Source: Deltaproteobacteria bacterium
GTDB taxonomy: Bacteria; Desulfobacterota; Desulfobacteria; Desulfobacterales; SG8-13
DNA: 11,160 nucleotides
NCBI GenBank assembly: GCA_024639205.1
Contig: JAHEIV010000051.1
Coordinates: forward strand, 1 to 11,160
Direction of reading: 5' to 3'
Numbering within the stretch: position 1 is the first letter of the stretch; each line of letters begins with the position of its first letter. The notes below the pieces were generated by a model. That model had not been told where the DNA came from. It ran no database searches and worked only from the letters and a program-made list of their open reading frames with translations. A program made the translations under genes and the position numbers. Of this stretch, positions 7,223 to 11,160 are shown one piece after another.

Positions 7223-7251
7223 CAATTGCGTGACACCGATATGTCTAATTG
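7223..7251. repeat. Imperfect inverted repeat, candidate operator
   Basis: CAATT then GACA (7223-7235) is mirrored by TGTC then AATTG (7242-7251) around a six-base centre, with one arm having three extra bases between its two elements. It lies 29-57 bases upstream of the aldo/keto reductase start, where a repressor site would be expected. The unequal arms make this uncertain. Confidence 0.3.
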
Positions 7252-7385
7252 TCAACTATTTTATTCATAATAGGAATAATTAATATTAACTACTTGATAT
7301 AAAACAATAATATATTTTCATATTTGCTGTAGTTTGTTGAAATCCCGACAGAATGCGCCGGAGCATCGACTATGGCGACCCGGCC

Positions 7386-7416
7386 TTGACTGTTTGGCCG
7401 CGATGAGGAATAGAAT
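7386..7416 (+). promoter_or_regulatory. Candidate promoter for the UxuB-type SDR gene
   Basis: TTGACT (7386-7391) and TAGAAT (7411-7416) each match five of six bases of the sigma-70 boxes, but the spacing is 19 bases, longer than ideal. Transcription would begin near 7423, giving an 84-base leader that contains a CGCAAC/GTTGCG stem (7444-7449 with 7468-7473). Confidence 0.35.
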
Positions 7417-7506
7417 CGTTTTATCGCCAGACTTTCGACAACCCGCAACAACGCTGCCGAACCGCGAGTTGCGACGATGGCATGAGCGTAAAGGGGGCTG
7501 GTCGCT

Positions 7507-8361
7507 ATGAATCAATCGCTGCTGGAAATGTTTGCACTGGAGGAAAAAACTGCCGTCGTCACCGGCGGCGGCGGGGCGCTTTGCGGTGCCATGGCGGTCG
7601 CCCTGGGTTCGATGGGGGTGAAAGTCGCCATACTCGACAACCACCTGGAAAATGCCAAAAAGAAGGCAACGACCATCTCAGATTCGGGCGGATCGGCAAT
7701 GGCCCTGGCGTGCGATGTGTTGGAGCCTGATCAGATCAAAGAATGCTCCCTGACCATCTCGAAGGCCTGGGGCCCGGTCGATTTTCTGATCAACGGTGCC
7801 GGCGGAAATCACCCGCAGGGGACTACAGCGACGGAGTTTTTGGAACTGGAAAACCTGCACGATACGGGTGCGCCAACGATTTTCGATCTGGATCCGCAGC
7901 AATACCGGAAGGTGTTTGATTTGAATTACATGGGGATGTTTCTACCCACTCGAATATTTTCACGGCAAATGGTCGAGAAGGGCAGCGGTTCGATCGTTAA
8001 CATCTCTTCGATGAGTGCCGGCACGCCGTTGACAACGGTGGCGGCTTACTCGTCCGCCAAAGCCGCTGTGAGTAATTTTACGCGCTGGCTGGCGGTTTAC
8101 TTTGCCCATACCGGGGTTCGGGTCAACGCATTGGCACCGGGCTTTTTTATGACCGAGCAGCTCCGGTTTCTGCACGTGGATCAAAAGACCGGCCAGCTAA
8201 CCGCCCGGGCACGCAAGGTCATCGAGCACACGCCGGTGGGGCGCTACGGCGAACCGGCCGATCTCATCGGCCCGCTGATCTGGCTGCTGTCGGATGCGTC
8301 CAAATTTGTAACCGGCATCATCGTACCCATCGACGGCGGATTTTCCGCGTACACGATATAA
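7507..8361 (+). CDS. uxuB: UxuB-type SDR, probable D-mannonate oxidoreductase (fructuronate reductase), 284 aa
   Basis: This probably reduces D-fructuronate to D-mannonate with NAD(P)H, a step of hexuronate breakdown. It is an SDR, unlike the long-chain E. coli UxuB, and resembles the Bacillus YjmF type. Supporting marks are the N-terminal LLEMFALEEKTAVVTGGGG, the NGAGGNHPQGTT segment (97-107), an insertion of about 20 residues after it, N140, S167/S168, Y181 and K185 (YSSAK), and the IVPIDGGFSAY end. At 284 residues it is longer than generic SDRs, as expected for this group. The glycine loop reads GGGGALCG, with Cys26 at a place usually Gly; I believe this is tolerated in the subfamily. The start at 7507 has AAGGGGG nine bases upstream. 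It is the only rightward gene and converges on the tagaturonate epimerase, whose product is its expected substrate. Confidence 0.85.
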   Translation: MNQSLLEMFALEEKTAVVTGGGGALCGAMAVALGSMGVKVAILDNHLENAKKKATTISDSGGSAMALACDVLEPDQIKECSLTISKAWGPVDFLINGAGGNHPQGTTATEFLELENLHDTGAPTIFDLDPQQYRKVFDLNYMGMFLPTRIFSRQMVEKGSGSIVNISSMSAGTPLTTVAAYSSAKAAVSNFTRWLAVYFAHTGVRVNALAPGFFMTEQLRFLHVDQKTGQLTARARKVIEHTPVGRYGEPADLIGPLIWLLSDASKFVTGIIVPIDGGFSAYTI

Positions 8362-8419
8362 GGCAGATTTCGCCGTTTCGGTCAGCGCCAATGCTGCGTG
8401 CCCTGCCCCGGCAACCCTC

Positions 8420-9670
8420 CTATAGAAAAACCGGCCGGATGTGCCTTTCGTAAAGATTCTGCGTCACCAGGGGGGCGATTGTCGATTCATGTTTTTTCAG
8501 CGCATCGGTAAATCGACCGCCCATCTCCGCGGCGATTTTATAGCCGACATGCAACAGCTGCCTAAAGTGCAGATTGTAGGCAGGACTGGACGGATCGTGT
8601 TTGAGCGCATCCGCGTATTTCCGGCCGCTCCAGCCGGACACCTCATTTTTGCCGGGCAGCCGGGCGGCATCGATGTCGATTACCGAGGCGTAGGGACCGC
8701 ACAGTTCATCGATTCGATCCAAAGACAGTCCGTACACCTCCCTGGCGATGGCAAGACCTTCTTCGCCGGAAGTTGCCAGCCCGATCAGCTCCTCGAGCCA
8801 GGTCGTACCCGCGGTTTTGATGTGCAGTCCGGCACGGTGTCTTTTAATGGCACGGTTGATTCCGGGATAGATGGAAAACTTGTCGCTTCCGGAATGCACG
8901 CTCAGTTTCAAATTCTCCGGCAGGCCGAATTCCTTGACCCCATAGCCAAGAATGCAGACATCCGCCTCGAACTCGCTGTCGAACCGATCGACATCTCCCA
9001 CGAAATCGACCCCCTTGTTGAACCTTCCGGTAAATTTCGGGGCAATCGTCTGCAGCGGAATGTTTTCAGCGGCAATGGCTGCCAGGATGAAAAGCAACTC
9101 TTCCGGGCGCTGGGGCTCATCGGTCTCATCCATCGACACTTCGGTGATGAAATGCTCCCGGCCTTTTTGGCTTTCGATATGCCGGTAAATCCGGCCGGCT
9201 TCCTTAACGGCCAACAGATACGTTTCTGCCACCGAACGAATGTCCTCTGCGGTGATCGACAGGGGCTCGGATATGCCGGGGACAGACAGCTTTCCGCAAA
9301 ACCGTTGATGGTTGGCCACGAAATTAGCGATGTCCTCTTCTGCGGCTTTCTTCCCGGTAAAATCGGCCACATCGATGGTGAAAAAGTCACTCGACGCGAT
9401 GAACAGATCGACATTTGTCAAATTGATGTGATCGGCATCGACAAAATATTCCCCATCCCATCCCAGTGCCTCTGCAGCGCCGTCGGCTTCCCGGCGCACG
9501 CTGTCCGGAGAGGTATGAATGATCACATGCTCCCGGTGGGATTTGTTCCAGATGATGGATATGTCCAATCCATCATTTTCGCGGGCCTGTTTGACTGCTG
9601 ACAGTTGGGCTTTACCCTGGTGGGTGAAGCGGTCTCCGGTTCCGATGGAATACGTTCCCAGTTTCATCAT
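8420..9670 (-). CDS. uxaE: Tagaturonate epimerase family protein UxaE (416 aa)
   Basis: It is predicted to interconvert D-tagaturonate and D-fructuronate, joining the galacturonate and glucuronate routes. The family was defined by Thermotoga maritima UxaE. Shared blocks recalled from that family are GTGDRF (10-15), VDADHI (77-82), EVSMDET (177-183), the segment around FTGRFNKGVDF (213-223), SVHSGSDKFSIYP (257-269), HIKTAGTTWLE (283-293) and FRQLLHVGY (369-377). The acidic and His residues in these blocks are likely metal or substrate ligands. The protein is shorter than the Thermotoga protein, apparently lacking part of the N-terminal region. ATG codons at 9670 and 9667 both fit, with AGG-containing purines upstream. 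The gene lies 161 bases after the IdnO-like gene, so it may have its own promoter. The convergent neighbour encodes the next step. Specificity is inferred; a related keto acid derived from inositol is also possible. Confidence 0.85.
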   Translation of the reverse strand: MMKLGTYSIGTGDRFTHQGKAQLSAVKQARENDGLDISIIWNKSHREHVIIHTSPDSVRREADGAAEALGWDGEYFVDADHINLTNVDLFIASSDFFTIDVADFTGKKAAEEDIANFVANHQRFCGKLSVPGISEPLSITAEDIRSVAETYLLAVKEAGRIYRHIESQKGREHFITEVSMDETDEPQRPEELLFILAAIAAENIPLQTIAPKFTGRFNKGVDFVGDVDRFDSEFEADVCILGYGVKEFGLPENLKLSVHSGSDKFSIYPGINRAIKRHRAGLHIKTAGTTWLEELIGLATSGEEGLAIAREVYGLSLDRIDELCGPYASVIDIDAARLPGKNEVSGWSGRKYADALKHDPSSPAYNLHFRQLLHVGYKIAAEMGGRFTDALKKHESTIAPLVTQNLYERHIRPVFL

Positions 9671-9831
9671 ATCTACCTGCCTTACGGGTGAAGTGTTTTT
9701 TTACCACCCACCTTCGAACGGGTGCCAAAGCATGTGAGCAGCGCCGCCGGTTCGAAAAGATGGGAAAATTAAAGTTTCCGGAGCTGCCGGTCATAGCGGC
9801 TTTTGATCCATTTTGATGAACGCTCCCGGCA
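9671..9831. promoter_or_regulatory. Intergenic region upstream of uxaE with a TTCGAA-based inverted repeat
   Basis: No gene is seen in these 161 bases. TTCGAAC (9713-9719) and GTTCGAA (9750-9756) are exact reverse complements 37 bases apart, and the core TTCGAA is itself a palindrome. The arrangement suits two dimer sites or a looping operator controlling uxaE separately from the upstream genes. A TTGGCA on the minus strand lies between them as a possible -35, but no convincing -10 is present. Confidence 0.35.
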
Positions 9832-10599
9832 TTACAAAGATGCCAGGATGCCTCCGTCCACATAGATGATCTGCCCGCTGACGAAATCCGAAGCCGGGGA
9901 GGCCAGGTAGACCGCGGTTCCGATCAGCTCCGCCGGCAGGCCCCAGCGGCGGGCCGGCGTGCGTTTTTTCACCCAGCCGTCAAACTCGGGATCGTCTGCC
10001 AGCGGCTGCGTCATCTCGGTCAGAAAATATCCCGGCCCGATACCGTTGGCCTGAATGTTGTAACAACCCCACTCGGCTGCCATCGCCTTGGTGAGCATCT
10101 TCAAGCCCCCCTTCGATGCGGTGTAGGGACCGGTGGTTTGCCGACCCACCTCGCTCATCAAAGAGCAGATGTTGATGATCTTGCCGGCGTTGCGTGCGAT
10201 CATACCCTTGACAACCTGTCGGCTGACCAAAAACGCCGATGTAAGATTGGTATCGAGCACGGACTGCCAGGCGGCGCGGTCAAATTCCTCCAGTTTTCCT
10301 CGCTGCTGGATGCCGGCGTTGTTCACCAGGATGTCGATGGGCCCGCTGCTTTTCTCTATTTCCGGCAACTTGTTCTGAATCTGGTCTTCATCGAGAACAT
10401 CCATCTGCAGGCTGTAGACGGTGAGCCCTTCGTCGCACAAAGAGCGCTCCGCTGTTCGAAGCGTTTGTTCGCTTCTACCGTTTAGGATTAGGGCTGCACC
10501 GGCATGACCGAGCCCACGGGCGATTTCACGCCCAAGGCCCCTGCTGGAGCCAGTGACCAGCGCCGTTTTTCCGCTCAGATCAAACAGGGAAGCCGACAT
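9832..10599 (-). CDS. Gluconate 5-dehydrogenase-like SDR (IdnO family), 255 aa
   Basis: It probably reduces a 5-keto sugar acid, such as 5-keto-D-gluconate, to the hydroxy acid with NAD(P)H. Strong similarity to E. coli IdnO is visible throughout: TGSSRGLG (16-23), DILVNNAGIQ (89-98), GKIINICSLMSE (139-150), PYTASKGG with Y159 and K163, NIQANGIGPGYF (181-192), KKRTPARRWG (211-220) and DFVSGQIIYVDGG (238-250). N118 and S146 complete the tetrad. An Arg at position 42 after the second strand suits NADP(H). The start at 10599 has GGGAGA upstream, and the gene begins 14 bases after the iolB stop, so the two are cotranscribed. Because IolB makes 5-keto-2-deoxy-gluconate, this neighbour could act on that compound; that is inference. 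KduD-type activity (2-keto-3-deoxygluconate 5-dehydrogenase) is the main alternative. Confidence 0.88.
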   Translation of the reverse strand: MSASLFDLSGKTALVTGSSRGLGREIARGLGHAGAALILNGRSEQTLRTAERSLCDEGLTVYSLQMDVLDEDQIQNKLPEIEKSSGPIDILVNNAGIQQRGKLEEFDRAAWQSVLDTNLTSAFLVSRQVVKGMIARNAGKIINICSLMSEVGRQTTGPYTASKGGLKMLTKAMAAEWGCYNIQANGIGPGYFLTEMTQPLADDPEFDGWVKKRTPARRWGLPAELIGTAVYLASPASDFVSGQIIYVDGGILASL

Positions 10600-10613
10600 G
10601 GTGATTCTCCCGA

Positions 10614-11160
10614 CTATTTGAACTTGTCGACCATATCCTGCAGGCCGGGGATTTGACCGACCAGATAATGGTGCTCGTCGCTGAAGTGCTGGATCAGAGA
10701 ACGACGCTGCCTGCCGACAATGATCGTGAAGATATACCCGTCGTGACCGGGAGAGGTAACGGTTGGATGATAGCCGCGATCCAGCAAAAAGGTATCGCCA
10801 CTGCGGGTCATAAACGCAAGAGAGGATCCGTCGGGTTGAAAGGCGATCTGGGCGCCGAATCCGGATTCCGGTCGAAAACGGTAGTGGTAGATTTCCTCGA
10901 ATTCACTTTCTTTATCACCGCGCTCTTCATCGTGTTTGTGCGGCGGGTATCCGGACCAGCATCCTCTATCGGCATACAGTTCGCTGACCAGCAGATTGCC
11001 GGCCCGGCCATCGGCGTTTTTTCCGAGGATATGATAGATGCATCTTCTGCTGTTGGTTTCGACAGATCCGACTTCCACCATGTCCACCTCTTCGGGCGGT
11101 ATCCGAAAAGGCTCGTACGGATGGTCGCAGCGACCACCGGCAACTGCGATTTCCGCCTTT
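10614..11160 (-). CDS. iolB: 5-deoxy-glucuronate isomerase IolB, 5' end cut by window edge
   Basis: It isomerises 5-deoxy-D-glucuronate to 5-keto-2-deoxy-D-gluconate in myo-inositol breakdown. The last 181 residues are visible out of about 270. The frame stays open from the TAG at 10614 to the window edge, so the ATG at 11087 is internal. It matches the C-terminal part of Bacillus IolB: the NSRRCIYHIL segment, then NLLVSELYADRGCWSGYPPHKHD, FEEIYHYRFRP, and GYHPTVTSPGH. The His residues of PPHKHD, the Glu of FEEIYHY and the His of GYHP are the expected metal ligands of the bicupin fold. The related KduI is excluded because it lacks the SGYPPHKHD block. The next gene, an IdnO-like SDR, follows by 14 bases. 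Whether iolC, iolD, iolE and iolG lie upstream cannot be seen. Confidence 0.93.
   Translation of the reverse strand, partial: KAEIAVAGGRCDHPYEPFRIPPEEVDMVEVGSVETNSRRCIYHILGKNADGRAGNLLVSELYADRGCWSGYPPHKHDEERGDKESEFEEIYHYRFRPESGFGAQIAFQPDGSSLAFMTRSGDTFLLDRGYHPTVTSPGHDGYIFTIIVGRQRRSLIQHFSDEHHYLVGQIPGLQDMVDKFK

Larger units (their letters stand above)
7195..7506. promoter_or_regulatory. Divergent regulatory region between the AKR operon and the UxuB-type SDR
   Basis: This is a 312-base gap with no credible gene, flanked by two start codons pointing outward, so it must drive both transcripts. The part from about 7245 to 7325 is very AT-rich, unlike the GC-richer genes around it. It contains a perfect ten-base palindrome, TTAATATTAA, at 7280-7289. 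Nearer the AKR gene is an imperfect inverted repeat with CAATT and GACA elements mirrored at 7223-7251. The right third is GC-richer and forms the leader of the rightward gene. It is the natural binding place for the XRE-cupin regulator. Confidence 0.6.

Noticed and set aside
7250..7255. Perfect TTGACA on the minus strand upstream of the aldo/keto reductase
   Set aside because: No -10-like sequence lies 15-19 bases downstream, so it is not called as a promoter.
8362..8419. Bidirectional terminator between the convergent uxuB and uxaE genes
   Set aside because: The 58-base gap has GC-rich words but no clean stem with a T run on either strand.
8441..9601. Long plus-strand open frame of 386 codons
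   Set aside because: It lies wholly antisense to uxaE, whose family motifs are clear. The frame is open because of the codon bias of the real gene and its product has no recognisable domain.
10614..11160. KduI (5-keto-4-deoxyuronate isomerase) as an identity for the truncated isomerase
   Set aside because: KduI and IolB share a superfamily, but the YPPHKHD block and the following residues match IolB, not KduI.

Overview
The window looks like part of a chromosome from a member of Desulfobacterota, most likely Desulfobacterales. The main clue is the hybrid histidine kinase at the left end. Its phosphoacceptor block and its cysteine-bearing PAS domain are in the style common in that group. This is an inference from protein style, not a phylogeny. 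All genes except one are on the minus strand.

Left part (1-2401): the 3'-truncated hybrid sensor kinase has six membrane segments, a PAS domain, HisKA and HATPase domains and the start of a receiver. It is preceded by a roughly 500-base non-coding leader carrying an extended -10 promoter.

Middle (2402-7194): an apparent six-gene operon is read leftward. In order it encodes an aldo/keto reductase, an XRE-cupin regulator, two short-chain dehydrogenases, a transaldolase-family enzyme and a small helical ORF. The small ORF has a good ribosome binding site but no usable start codon. The transaldolase-like enzyme has the catalytic lysine, but it has Gln where classical transaldolases have Glu, as in fructose-6-phosphate aldolase. 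The operon therefore reads as a sugar or polyol redox pathway that ends in aldol cleavage or ketol transfer. Its substrate is unknown.

Right part (7195-11160): an AT-rich divergent regulatory region separates that operon from a rightward UxuB-type SDR (fructuronate to mannonate). Facing it are a UxaE tagaturonate epimerase, an IdnO-like gluconate 5-dehydrogenase and the C-terminal two thirds of IolB (5-deoxy-glucuronate isomerase). UxaE plus UxuB would carry tagaturonate through fructuronate to mannonate. IolB belongs to myo-inositol breakdown, and the 5-keto acid reductase could act on either branch.

Taken together, the region is a carbohydrate catabolic island for uronate, inositol and related keto acids. 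It has five separate nicotinamide oxidoreductases (four SDRs and one AKR), and no transporter or kinase is visible inside the window. No RNA genes, insertion sequences, CRISPR arrays or phage genes were seen.
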